A DNA stretch of 64,000 nucleotides from NCBI GenBank assembly GCA_024663395.1, contig JANFAH010000040.1, forward strand, positions 186,001-250,000, in the 5' to 3' direction. Positions 34,751 to 45,108 of this stretch are shown here, piece after piece. Position 1 is the first letter of the stretch; each line of letters starts with the position of its first letter. Under the pieces are notes generated by a model, which was not told the DNA's origin, did not search any database, and saw nothing but the letters and a program-made list of their open reading frames with translations. The position numbers and the translations under genes were made by a program. The DNA comes from Pisolithus tinctorius (Eukaryota > Basidiomycota > Agaricomycetes > Boletales > Pisolithaceae).

Positions 34751-36585
34751 TGTGAGTCAAAGTGTGGACTGCTGGTATAAACCAAACAAATCCAACACCA
34801 AAGACAAATAATGTGCGAGTGGTGGTTTGCCTCTGCAGAACCTGGAGTGCAGAGAAACCTAAATGTGTGGGGGGGACTTCAAGTAGAGGGCTCCTGGTGC
34901 AAGTCATCATTGAGTTATGCAGGAGAGGATGAATGAATGCTGATTGAGAAGGGGATGCTGAACAGAGCAGGGGTGTTCAGCTGAAAGGACTTGAGAGTAA
35001 TGGATTTTGATAGAATATGCTCCTGGTGCAAGTCGATGACAAGTTATGCAGGAGTGGAAGAATGACTAAACAAGAGGTTGCTGACTAAGCACTGATGATA
35101 CTGCTGATGATGAATAGAGGTAGATAGACCCTTGATGGAGCCTCAACTACCAATGATATGAATGAAGACAGATAGACTCTTCCAAATGAGCCTCAACTGT
35201 CGACGATGAGATATGCTGAGCTGAGCTGACTTCTGGATTGATTCTGATTGCTTCTTGGTAGCTAAGTACATGGGGGTCTATATACTGTGGGGGGAGCACA
35301 GCTTGTGACAAACAAGGCACAAACACTTGGTAAGTAATGAGTAAGGACTGAGTAATCATGATGAGTAAGCAAGCAAAGAGGATTGGTAAGTATTGGCAAT
35401 GAATGAGTCAAGGATAGTCAAAATATCACAGAATGAGTCAAATGGAGTCAGAAACTGAGTAAGTGCACTGATATCACATTAGGGGGTGGCGATGCAAGTT
35501 AGATCTTGGCAGAGACATCTCTAGATCCAAAGATGGCATGATAGATGGATGGTGTTTCCAGATAGGGAAGTATTAATTCCAGAATTGAAGGGCATGAGTC
35601 AGGCATCAAAGGGGGCTAGGGCATTGGGGGTCTGTGGAGCAATGGGAGCATATGCGATTGCATCTCCCACCCTTTCATCCTCTCAGCAAAGTTAACAAAA
35701 ACTTCATGAATGGGGCTCTGACAGAGGAGGAGGAGAAGGGGGGACATCTTCTGCTGGATCTTGCAGTAAGAAGGCAAGATGCATGCATACTTGTCATGGA
35801 TGTGATCAGGGAGGCTGGAGGACAGTAGATTATACTGCAGCTGTTGCAATGCAGGAAGAATGATGGATGAGACTGGAATAAAGACAGTGCAGGGAGCAGG
35901 GAGGAATGATCCATATGCTTCATCAAGAGGAGAGACCGAAACGACCACATAAGACCTTTCTAACTGAGTGACAGACCTGAGGCGACCAAAGAACGTCCTT
36001 CTGGAAGTCATACTGACAAGGAGAACACACTGACCAAGCTGCATGGGATGAGATGGGGCTGACAACGATGGGATGAACCAGGGGGCTTCAGGATGGAAGC
36101 TGGTGGGAACACCTGGCAGATATACATAGCCATTGTCTCTCGCAAATGAGACAAGTGAGATGATCGATGAAGAGGTGGCAATGATTGATGGACTTAGTGA
36201 AATGAGCATCTGATGGATGGAGTGCTGTAGAAATGTGTAGGGTGCAAGGATCCTCTCCAAATTTGGAAGGAAGAATCGTGGGGCTGAGAACTTTAAGCGA
36301 GTGTGACAACCGAGTTGATATCTTTGGAAACAGCAGAGATATGACAAAAACCGGAATGCTGTACATGGGCACTAAAAACTTTTAATGTGCACTTAACTTG
36401 CTTTCTCTTTTCTCTTTAGCACTGATGACTCGTTCTTGTGCAAAGGATGACTGTTAATGTCTGGCAGTCTTTCTACACATGAGGCCTTTAGTCTTCATCT
36501 GCATGCATGGGCATTGTGTGCAACTCGTTGACAAGTTATGCAGAGTCAGCTGTAACCATGTCCACAACACCTTTGGTGTGTGACA
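34751..36585 (-). repeat. 5' LTR of element C (copy 2)
   Basis: 1835 bp, TGTCACACACC (36585) to TTTGACTCACA (34751). It carries the LTR ORF in U3, a TATATAAA near 35280 on the minus strand, and a long R/U5 (about 530 bp) with palindromic motifs. The uninterrupted ATCAAAGGGGGC at 35605-35620 is the empty site for element B. Confidence 0.92.
35616..36182 (-). pseudogene. LTR-C ORF, copy 2 (start lost, frameshifted near the end)
   Basis: The frame matches copy 3 over its first ~130 codons. The start Met is ATT (Ile). A one-base deletion near 35792 (DKYACIL versus DEYDVHL) replaces the Pro-rich C-terminus. The core (YLPGVPTSFHPEAPWFIPS, LDEAYGSFLPAPCTVFIP) is otherwise retained. Confidence 0.55.
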
Positions 36586-36663
36586 ACAGCAGTATGACTG
36601 TGTCTGTATCAAGTACAGGTTTGGATGGCTGCACAAGGTATCTCACACAGCATGGCACTAGCA

Positions 36664-39600
36664 CCTTGCCAGTGCAGGTTCAGAGGAAGAGCGCCAATGC
36701 ATACACACTGTGAGGCTCTTGGGTGAACGCATATCGAGTCTTCCCACTCTCACTGCTTCATCTCCTCTCGATCGTGACAATTCCGTGCCCCCCAGTCTTC
36801 GTAGTACTGAGGCACACAGAGGTCTTGCCCAATGGGCGAGGGAGAACTGGGATCCAAACCATTATGTTGGACGGTGCAAGCATCCTTGTATGCAGGCTAA
36901 TTCAGAAAGACTGGTGAGTTTTTTCAGGTGTTCTATGTACTGACAATTAATGCAATTGCATCCTCAGACAGGTGATGATGAGATGGCTGGCTGTTCACTG
37001 TCCCAGCCAGCATTTCCAGACCAGGGTGACCTGGATATCCCCCAAGTATTTCTATTTCTCCCATAACTTTCCTTTTCTAATAATCTGATGAATCTATCTC
37101 TTCAGATCGATACAGATCCTCTGACAGACCCAATTGATAATGACCAGCTTTGTCATCCTGATGATCATGACAATTTCTTTCCCCCACTGCCATCTCCTCC
37201 CCAGTCTCCTTCTGTAGAATAAGACACACACCCACCACCTGCCCCTTGCAATCCCATGGACCCAGAAGAGCAAGATGCACCCCCACCACCACCCCCTTCC
37301 AATTCTGTAGACAAGGCTCTACCACAGCATCGCCAGATCATATACCAGTGATGTGCTCAACCTCAAATCAATATCCAATGGCTATGTGAAGACATCATTC
37401 TTCCAAAGCTGACAGAGACCATGGAGTTTGTCTCTGCTCTCTCAGTGGCTACCTTAGAAGATCCAGTCACCAAGCTTAGCACACACACTCTTGAATGTCT
37501 TTGTAATCCCCCTCGTCAACCTCTTCACATTGACAATCCTGGACATCATCACAGCATCTCTGTCTACCTTGCTATGGAGCATTCTTCCAAGGATGCCTAC
37601 GAAAAAATATGTCGATCCACTGCACGAAACTTCCTGGGTGCCCTGGGCATTGAAGACATACTTTCCTTCCACAGTGTAGAAAATCTTATTGCATCTCTCA
37701 CTGGTGTTGAGAAGGTTCAGCATGACATGTGTGTCAATAGTTGTGCAGCGTTCACTGGTCCCTATTCTGCTCTCGACAGATGTCCGTTATGCGAAACTTC
37801 ATGGTGGAATGAAGAGCTTTTACAGGGTATGCATGGCCAGAGCAAGGTGCCTGCCAAAAAGTTCACCACCATACCTCTAGGCCCACAGCTCCAGGCACTG
37901 TATCGTGATCCCAACCTGGCACATCAAATGCAATATTTACATGAGTGCACACAACAAATCATCGCTGAGCTCCAAGATACCGGCTCAATCTCTTTAGTTG
38001 ATGATATCACAGCAGGCTAGGATTATCTAGGTGGCGTTCTCGATGGAGACATTAGGAAGGATGACATTGTGTTGATGGTCTCACTCGATGGTGCTCAGCT
38101 CTATGAGAGCAAGCAATCCGATTGTTGGATTTATATATGGGTTATCCTCAATCTAGCACCTGACAGGTGCTACAAGAAGGTCCACGTCTGCCCATGTGGA
38201 TTCATACCAGGTCCGAATAAGCCTAAAAACATCAACTCATTCCTATTTGTAGGCCTCCACCACCTTGCAGCCCTTCAGCACGAAGGCCTCTGCATCTGGG
38301 ATGCATCCCGAGATCGTGTATTCTCATCCAACCTCTATCTTCTCTTCACAACAGCTGATGGCCTGGGTCTCATCTGTTGGGATGGGATGGTTGGACATAG
38401 TGGCAAAAATGGCTGTTGGGTCTACTGTCTGATGCCAGGGAGACGAAAATTTCATGGCACACACTATTACCCAGCACTCTTGAAACTGCAGGGCAATTGC
38501 ATGCCAGGTAGCGATCACCCTGATATCGATGTCTTTCAGCTTCCCCTTGGCAGTTCTAGCGATTATGCCTACAACCTCAATCGCTTCATTAGCACTCCCA
38601 GCCAGCAGCAGTGGGATATGTGCAAGACAGAAACTGGTATCACTAAGCCACCTCTGATCTTAGGGCTCAACCCATCACAATCACTTGGAGTACCCTTATG
38701 CATGACTACAGATCTCATGCACCTGGCGGGGAACCTGTCAGTCCTTCTTATTTCACTCTGGCATGGCATGATGGAATGCGGTCACACAGATGACAAAGGT
38801 TTGTGGGACTGGGCAGTTTTCCGTGACGAGGATGCTTGGACTGCACATGGGCAGGCCATTGAGAACACTGGCACATACATTCCCAGCTCCTTCGACTGTA
38901 AACCACGCAACATCGCCAACAAAATTAATACAGACTACAAGACTTGGGAATTCCATCTGTATATCTTTGGCCTTGCACCCACTCTCCTTTATGATGTCCT
39001 TCCAGAACACTACTGGGCCAACTTTTGCAAGCTCGTTCATGGCATCCAAATTATGTCCCAGTATGTCATCAATAAACAAGACCTCAAGCACACCTACATC
39101 CTTCTCTGCACATGGGGCCATGAGTTTGAACTTATCTACTACCAACTTAGGCAAGACTGGCTCCACTTCATTTGTCCATGTGTCCATCAGGTTCTCCATC
39201 TCGTAACTGAGACGATGCACAAGGGCCCTGTGATTTGCTATGCACAATGGGTTATGGAGTGCACTATAGGCAACCTTGGCCAAGAAATACAGCAGCCATC
39301 GAAACCTTACAAGAACCTTGCTGAGGAGGGAGTGCAAAGATGCAGGGTATGTGTCCTCATGTTGTAACATTCAAGCTTGCTGACACCTCATCAGGTCAAT
39401 GCACTTCTTGCAATTATGCCCAAACTCAATGATGGGATCAAGGGGGACCCTATGGGCTCTATTAATTTAGGAGATGGATACATCCTACTACAGAAGCAAG
39501 ACAAGCACCCTTGGCTCCCAACTGGAGAAGAAGCCCACATTGTTAGTGAGTTCATCGGTTGGCCACCTGATCAGTTCAAACGATGGGCATGGCTTCGTCT

Positions 39601-40090
39601 TCCCAATGGCCAGATCGCATGATCTCTGTGGCGAGAAAAGCTCAAACCATCCACTGAAGTCCATGTATCAAGAAACATCAAGGCAGGTACAATGTCACTG
39701 GAGATATGACGTGCTAACATCAATTAGTTTATCTACAGGGATCAGGAACGATTTGGAGAAGTACAATATTTCGCCAGACTCGCCATGGATGCAACTGAAT
39801 TTGAAGGCATTGCCATTGTTTGCCTCTACTCACTCCCAGATGAAGTACTTCTGCAAAAATCGTCGCACACACTTGCCTCATCAAAGCTGTTGAACGAACT
39901 CGTCATTGTGTGTACCAAGTCCATCAAGAGTGTGGTCACCATGATCCCACACCGCCTCAAGCAGCCATCCAGCATTGTAGAAGATCATTTTTTTTTGATG
40001 GAGAAACTGGGGCTAGATGTCTCACAAGTGGGCATACCATACAGTGTCTATCAAGATGATGAGGACAACCAGGGTGCTGACATTGGGTAA
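36664..40090 (+). pseudogene. tnp2: CACTA (EnSpm) transposase, Tnp2 type, spliced and degenerate
   Basis: Inferred exons: ~36664-36913, 36968-37045, 37106-39346, 39395-39686, 39739-40090, with GT-AG introns of about 48-60 nt. Phases close except at the last junction, where one base is lost or misplaced. Exon 3 has the Cys/His region HDMCVNSCAAF...CPLCETSWW and the Tnp2 core VSLDGAQLYESKQSDCWIY, PGPNKPKNINSF, ICWDGMVGHSGKNGC, TTDLMHLAGNL. The C-terminus is GEVQYFARLAM. In-frame stops: TAA 37220, TGA 37349, TAG 38018, TGA 39620. Tnp2 binds element ends and cuts and pastes them. C adjoins on the left and a solo LTR C on the right; I do not see the terminal repeats. Confidence 0.88.
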
Positions 40091-40596
40091 CTGTAGAGGC
40101 ATTCACTATTAGCCCATATTTCTATTCATGTATACTACTGTTCAACGATGCTCAAATGATTTGGTTGGTCACTCGTTTTAATGGCAAAACCGGTGTCACA
40201 CACCAAAGGTGTTGTGGACATGGTTACAACTGACTCTGCCTAACTTGTCAACGAGTTGCACGCAATGCCCATGCATGCAGATGAAGACTAAAGGCCTCAT
40301 GCATAGAAAGACTGTTGGACGTTAACAGTCATCCTTTGCACAAGAACGAGTCGTCAGTGCTAAAGAGAAAAGAGGAAGCAAGTTAAGCGCACATTAAAGG
40401 TTTTTAGCGCCCGTGTACGGCATTCCAGTTTCCATCGTATCTCTGCCGTTTCCAAAGATATCAACTCGGTTCGCACACTCGCTTAAAGTGCTCAGCCCCA
40501 CGATTCTTCCTTCCAAATTTGGAGAGGATCCTCGCACCCTACGCATTTCTACAGCACTCCATCCATCAGACGCTCATTTCGCTAAGTCCATCAATC

Positions 40597-41076
40597 ATGG
40601 CCACCTCTTCGTCAGTCATCTCGCTTGTCTCATTTGCCAGAGACAATGGCTACATGTATCTGCCAGGTGTTCCCACCAGCTTCCATCCTGAAGCGCCCTG
40701 GTTCATCCCGTCATTGTCAGCCCCATCCCATCCCATGCAGCTTGGACAGCGTGTTCTCCTTGTCAGTATGACTTCCAGAAGGACATTCTTTGGTTGCCTC
40801 AGGTCTGTCACTTGGTTAGAAAGGTCTTATGTGGTCATTTCAGTCTCCCCTCTTGATGAAGCATATGGATCGTTCCTCCCTGCTCCCTGCACTGTCTTTA
40901 TTCCGATCTCGTCCATCGTTCTTCCCGCATTGCAACAGCTGCAGTATAACCTACTGTCCCCCAGCCTCCCTGATCACATTCATGACGAGTATGATGTGCA
41001 TCTTGCCTTCCTACTGCAAGATCCAGCAGAAGATGTCCCCCCTTCTCCTCCTCCTCTGTCAGAACCCCATTTATGA
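40597..41076 (+). CDS. LTR-C ORF, copy 3 (complete, unknown function)
   Basis: 159-residue ORF from ATG 40597 (MATSSSVISLVSFARDNGY) in the U3 of LTR C, sense to the element, about 440 bp upstream of the TATA box. The N-terminal and middle parts look beta-rich (PMQLGQRVLLVSMTSRRTFF, YVVISVSPL); the C-terminus is Pro-rich and acidic (DPAEDVPPSPPPLSEP). It has no signal peptide or membrane segment. The frame is open over the core in two other copies. An overlapping 92-codon frame (40413-40691) is also open in all three but is less conserved, so I prefer this one. No recognised family. Confidence 0.6.
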   Translation: MATSSSVISLVSFARDNGYMYLPGVPTSFHPEAPWFIPSLSAPSHPMQLGQRVLLVSMTSRRTFFGCLRSVTWLERSYVVISVSPLDEAYGSFLPAPCTVFIPISSIVLPALQQLQYNLLSPSLPDHIHDEYDVHLAFLLQDPAEDVPPSPPPLSEPHL

Positions 41077-41590
41077 AGTTTTTGTTAACTTCGCTGAGAG
41101 GATGGAAGGGTGGGAGACATGATTGCATATGCCTCTCATTGCCCCACAGACCCCCAACGCCCTAGCCCCCCTTTTGATGCCCAACTCATGCCCTTCAATT
41201 CTGGAATTAATACTTCCCTATCTGGAAACACCATCCATCTGTCATGCCATCTTTGGATCTAGAGATGTCTCCGCTGAGATCTGACTTGCATTGCCACCCC
41301 CTAATGTGATATCAGTGCGCTTACTCAGTTTCCGACTCTATTTGACTCATTCTGTGATATTTTGACTATCCTTGACTCGTTCATTGCTAATACTTACCAA
41401 TCTTCTTTGCTTGCTTACTTTTCATTTCTTGCTTACTCATCATGATTACTCAGTCCTTACTCATTACTTACCAAGTGTTTGTGCCTTGTTTGTCACAGGC
41501 TGTGCTCCCCCCATAGTATATAAACCCCCATGTACTTAGCTACCCAAAAGAATCAATTCAGAAGAAGTCCAGTCAGTCAGTTCTTCAGTG

Positions 41591-41902
41591 CATAACTCGT
41601 TGTCGACAGTTGAGGCTCATTCGGAAGAGTCTATCTGTCTCCATTCATATCATTGGTAGTTGAGGCTCTACGAAGGGGTCTATCTACCTCCATCATTTAT
41701 CTGAAGCTTCCTCTTAGTCAGCAGTCTTGCTTAGTTATCCATCCACTCCTGCATAACTCGTCAACAACTTGTGCCAGGAGCACGTTGTATCAAAGTCCAT
41801 CATTCAAGAAGTCCTTTCAGCTGAACACCTTCACTCTGTTCAGCATCCCCTCCTCAGTCATCATCCATTCATCTACTCCTGCATAACTCATCGACAACTT
41901 GC
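41591..41902 (+). repeat. palindromic motifs in R/U5 of LTR C
   Basis: Three motifs of the form GCATAACTCGTCRACAACTTGYG at 41591-41612, 41751-41773 and 41881-41902; a fourth lies near the LTR start (40242-40260). The last two are embedded in CTCCTG...AGGAG arms, giving hairpins of about 35 nt in the transcript. Counterparts occur in copies 1 and 2. Confidence 0.6.
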
Positions 41903-42228
41903 GCTAGGAGCACCTGCCATTGGAACTCCCCCCACTTTAGGTTTCTCTGCACTCCAGGTTCCACAGAGGCACACCACCACTCGCTCACATTTGTCTTTGG
42001 TGTTGGATTTGTTTGGTTTTCACCAGCTTTCCACACTTTGACTCACACTGGGTGTTGTCTATGTTTCAAAAGTAGATATTTCTATTCTATACAGCGTATC
42101 AAGACGATGGGGGTGATCACAATGCAGCAGCTGAGCAGGTGTACAGTATTACAGGGACTTGATTAATACTGATGGGAGTGAGAAAATGGGATGACAATAA
42201 ACTGTGGAAGAAATGGGAGAAATGACGC

Positions 42229-42985
42229 TTATGGTACCTCCAACTTTGCATGTTTCTGGATGGGGCCAGTGGACGCATCAACTGCTGCCTTCCTTTTAGC
42301 AAGCTGTGTGGGGATATCGGATGGATCGAACAGAAAGATGCGATAGGCCTGCGGCTTCATCGGACTATGGGTATCGGGGTTCGTATGTCTGGTGGTGCAA
42401 GCGAGCACTCTACAGGGAGAGGCAGAAGTCGACTTGAACCTGTGTCTTGTGTGAGATAGATAGAAACAAAATGTGGTGGTGAACGTACTGAGAATTTTCA
42501 GGCTCTGGGTCAGGTTTGCAGCTGATGTCCTTGGCCTTAATGGGCTCTATGGTGCTGGACTCTTCAGCATCTCTGATAACCAATAACTTGTTATGGATAA
42601 TGTCCAAAGTGTGGCTTGCATCAACCACACCACAGAACGTGTTTTGAATGCCAATGGTTCCCTCATACACCTTCCACAGAGCTGCATGAGCAGTCTTGAG
42701 TTGGGAACTAGCTGCCTCGACCTGCTCCAAAGCCTCTCCTTCCAGTGTACACTTCGCATCAATGGAGAGACTGTGGCTAATGGTGTCAGCATCCCAGGTG
42801 AGAAGAGATGTTACTTACTTGTTATTGACAGTGTCCTTGAGATGGAACACAATCTTCTTGATGCCAGGTGACAAAATATCAACTAAAAAACAATGGGTGT
42901 CCCACTTGGAAAAAGAGCCAGTGACCTCGACATATATAACATCCTCCACCACATCGATAACATGTGTACTTGGTCTCGATGACAT
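42229..42985 (-). CDS. spliced gene of unknown function beside Tnp2
   Basis: Three minus-strand exons: 42985 to about 42827 (MSSRPSTHVIDVVED...), about 42784 to 42472, and about 42425 to 42229, joined by introns of 42 and about 47 nt with GTAAGT and GTACGT donors. Phases close at both junctions, giving a continuous protein of about 220 residues with no stop. It contains TGSFSKWDTHCFLVDILSPG, a helical LEQVEAASSQLKTAHAAL and a C-terminal basic AKRKAAVD. No domain recognised. An upstream exon may exist, since open sequence in another frame reaches 43086. It is divergent from the next gene. Confidence 0.6.
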
Positions 42986-43036
42986 CTGTAGCACTTAAGC
43001 AAAAAAGGCCGTGTGTTGACACTGCATTTAATTAAA

Positions 43037-43060
43037 GTTGGCATGTCGGAATATGCCAAC
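43037..43060. promoter_or_regulatory. inverted repeat in the divergent intergenic region
   Basis: GTTGGCAT-GTCGGAAT-ATGCCAAC is a perfect 8-bp inverted repeat with an 8-bp spacer, between the starts of the divergent genes (42985 and 43163). It may be a shared operator or transposase-binding site; that role is inference. Confidence 0.4.
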
Positions 43061-43162
43061 TGGGAAATGCTGACTACTAGGGCCATATGAGTATGCTACT
43101 TCCTACCACTAGTATCGTTACATCAGTACTCCTGATATCCCCTGTTCTCAACATCATCAGCA

Positions 43163-45108
43163 ATGATGTTGTCAATGTTGTTGTCGAATGACTCACCCAC
43201 TGGGTCCCTACTTCTGAAGACCCCATTGCCCACAAACCCTGCATTCCAACAGCCTTTCCCCTTGCAGCAGCCCGCTGATGTGAATTTCTCACAGCCAAAT
43301 GACATGTCAATGACCGCATATTCCACATTCATGAATGTACGTGTCATCATTATTAATAGTTGCTAACGTGTACTTATCAGAACCTTTGTTTCAGACCGCA
43401 TATAGCCATGAATTGAAACAAATCAATATTTTACAAGAGTGTATCAAGGTCCTCGAAGGCCAGGTGATGACCCTCACTGTAGAAAATACTACACTTAGGT
43501 CAATGAACGCTTTTTGATTGCTCACTAACTTGCACTAACTGCCTGATATAGGGCAGCATTCCAGTGCCTGTTGAACGCTGTTGGATTACACAACATGGAC
43601 CCATGCCAGGTTGATGCAAGCACATCATTTTCTCAGGCATCCAAGGCAAAGGACAAGCCACATCCGACTCGAGAGAACTGCCCATCCATCCGATTTTGGT
43701 ACTGAGAAGACTGGGATAAATACCTCAAATCTGCCAAGGGGCAGACAAGTACACACAGGATGTTGGGGTATCTTGAGGACAAAAAGGGAGACCCACCATC
43801 AGACCAGGTGGCCAAAGCGATACAAAAGGTTCTCCATGGAGGCTGGGCAGAACTTGTGAACTGGCAGATGGCACCTACAACATGGGGAAGACTGTCTGCA
43901 AGTGGCTGCACTTTTATTCACAACCTCATGGAAAATGCCTATCCGATGTTCAAATTTGCACATGATGGTTGGAAACTTGAGTTTCTGGCCAGCACGAGTT
44001 ACCCTGCCTGGCAGAAGACATACATTGATGATAATGGTAGGTGGAAGTTGAAGAAAGGTAAAGGGCCAAAGGATGAGGATGAGGATGATAGCATGGATGA
44101 GATTGGCAAGAAACGGAAAGGCTCACGTTGTGCCTTCAAGTTGGAGGGACGAGATATGAAGAAACTGAAGGGTATGCGTCGCATTTATTCACATTGATCA
44201 AGCTAACCTCTGGATGTAAGGGAATTATAAAAACACAATGGGTATAACACCATCTCCCTCCACATCCTCAGTCTTACCTGCCTCATCTGACACTTCTACT
44301 TTGCTGGAATCCATGCAAGCATCATCTGAACCATCCGAGGGTCTCGACCTCCCACCAATTGCTTGTGTGTCCACATCAGCTATGAGTAGTGCTGAGAATG
44401 TGACCAGTGATGAGGAGAGTTTGCAATGTAGTCTCAAAACACCCACAGCTGACAATATCTGTATAAACCCCCTGTAAGTAACTCACATGTGCCAGTACTT
44501 GTACTGATAATATTATGTTATAGTGCTGCTCTTGCTGCTGCCACCAACAAGGCACAAGCAGTTGAACTGCCACCGGTTCTCAATATCCCTCAAGAATTGC
44601 AATCCAGTTACACAGCAGCAACTGAGATGCAGTCAGGTGCACCTTGTATTCTCGAATTATCAGATGCTGTCCTGCCAGCTGTAACGATGCCCGAAGATAC
44701 CCCAGCAATGTCAGCAAGCAAGTCAACAAAGGGCATGGGAAAGGGGAGGATGCGCCCAGGTCCCATGAGGAATGGACAGTACGTTGCCATTGGAGCACTG
44801 GCATGTTACTAAAGGTCATTTCTAGGAACCTGTGTGCTTACTGCTGGCTCAAGAAGGTGCAATCAAACGGTACCACAGAAGAGTTCAAGACATATTATAA
44901 CGGCTTGACAAGTAAACAATGACAGGTAAGTGTGACAGTCCATAGTGATGTCACTGATAGGTTGATAATTTACTGGACATATGATGATGAGGCCGCAGAA
45001 TTGGTAAGCCCATTATGTTACAGTTATGATGGCTTTCATGTTCTCCAACAGGCAAAGACTGTTAAATGGGACCCAAAGAAAATTGGTAGTGACAGCGACC
45101 TTCATTAA
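43163..45108 (+). pseudogene. eight-exon gene of unknown function beside Tnp2 (two TGA stops)
   Basis: Inferred exons: 43163-43336, 43395-43498, 43552-44171, 44221-44473, 44524-44778, 44826-44925, 44992-45003, 45052-45108. All junctions are GT-AG with introns of 47-66 nt and phases that close, including a 12-nt micro-exon. Features: Gln/Pro-rich start, coiled coil (HELKQINILQECIKVLEGQ), a charged globular part (MLGYLEDKKGDPPSDQVAK, MAPTTWGRLSASG, FAHDGWKLEFLASTSYPAWQ), an acidic/basic stretch, a Ser-rich region and a tail with LCAYCWLKK. TGA at 43703 (RFWY-stop-EDWDKYL) and 44920 fit lost CGA codons. I recall similar proteins being common in mushroom genomes as uncharacterised families; function not known to me. 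Confidence 0.7.

Larger units (their letters stand above)
16587..36585 (-). mobile_element. Ty3/gypsy retrotransposon C, broken by E, F1 and D
   Basis: On the minus strand: 5' LTR (36585-34751), primer-binding site, leader (34736-34611), [element E], gag-protease (28782-26026), [element F1], Ser/Pro-rich pol linker and pre-RT segment (18187-16587), [element D]. Reading across F1 with one CATAG copy removed gives a continuous frame (HELEG|SAYVRFYPRLL), showing that both sides are one gene. RT and everything downstream would lie beyond D, outside the window. Confidence 0.88.
40194..42047 (+). repeat. solo LTR of family C (copy 3)
   Basis: 1854 bp in + orientation, TGTCACACACC to TTTGACTCACA, TATATAAA at 41517-41524. 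Flanks CCGG (40190-40193) and CTGG (42048-42051) are a probable 4-bp duplication with one transition. Neither side has C internal sequence. It lies between Tnp2 and the companion genes. Confidence 0.9.

Noticed and set aside
40413..40691. A second overlapping 92-codon ORF open in all three LTR C copies.
   Set aside because: It is less conserved than the overlapping 160-codon frame and ends early; probably a passenger frame. Not fully excluded.
34751..42047. The two inverted LTR C copies flanking Tnp2 looked like ~1.85-kb terminal inverted repeats of a large DNA transposon.
   Set aside because: Copy 2 is followed by a primer-binding site and C gag-protease, copy 1 is a solo insertion with its own duplication in D, and copy 3 has its own probable duplication. 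They are independent LTR insertions.
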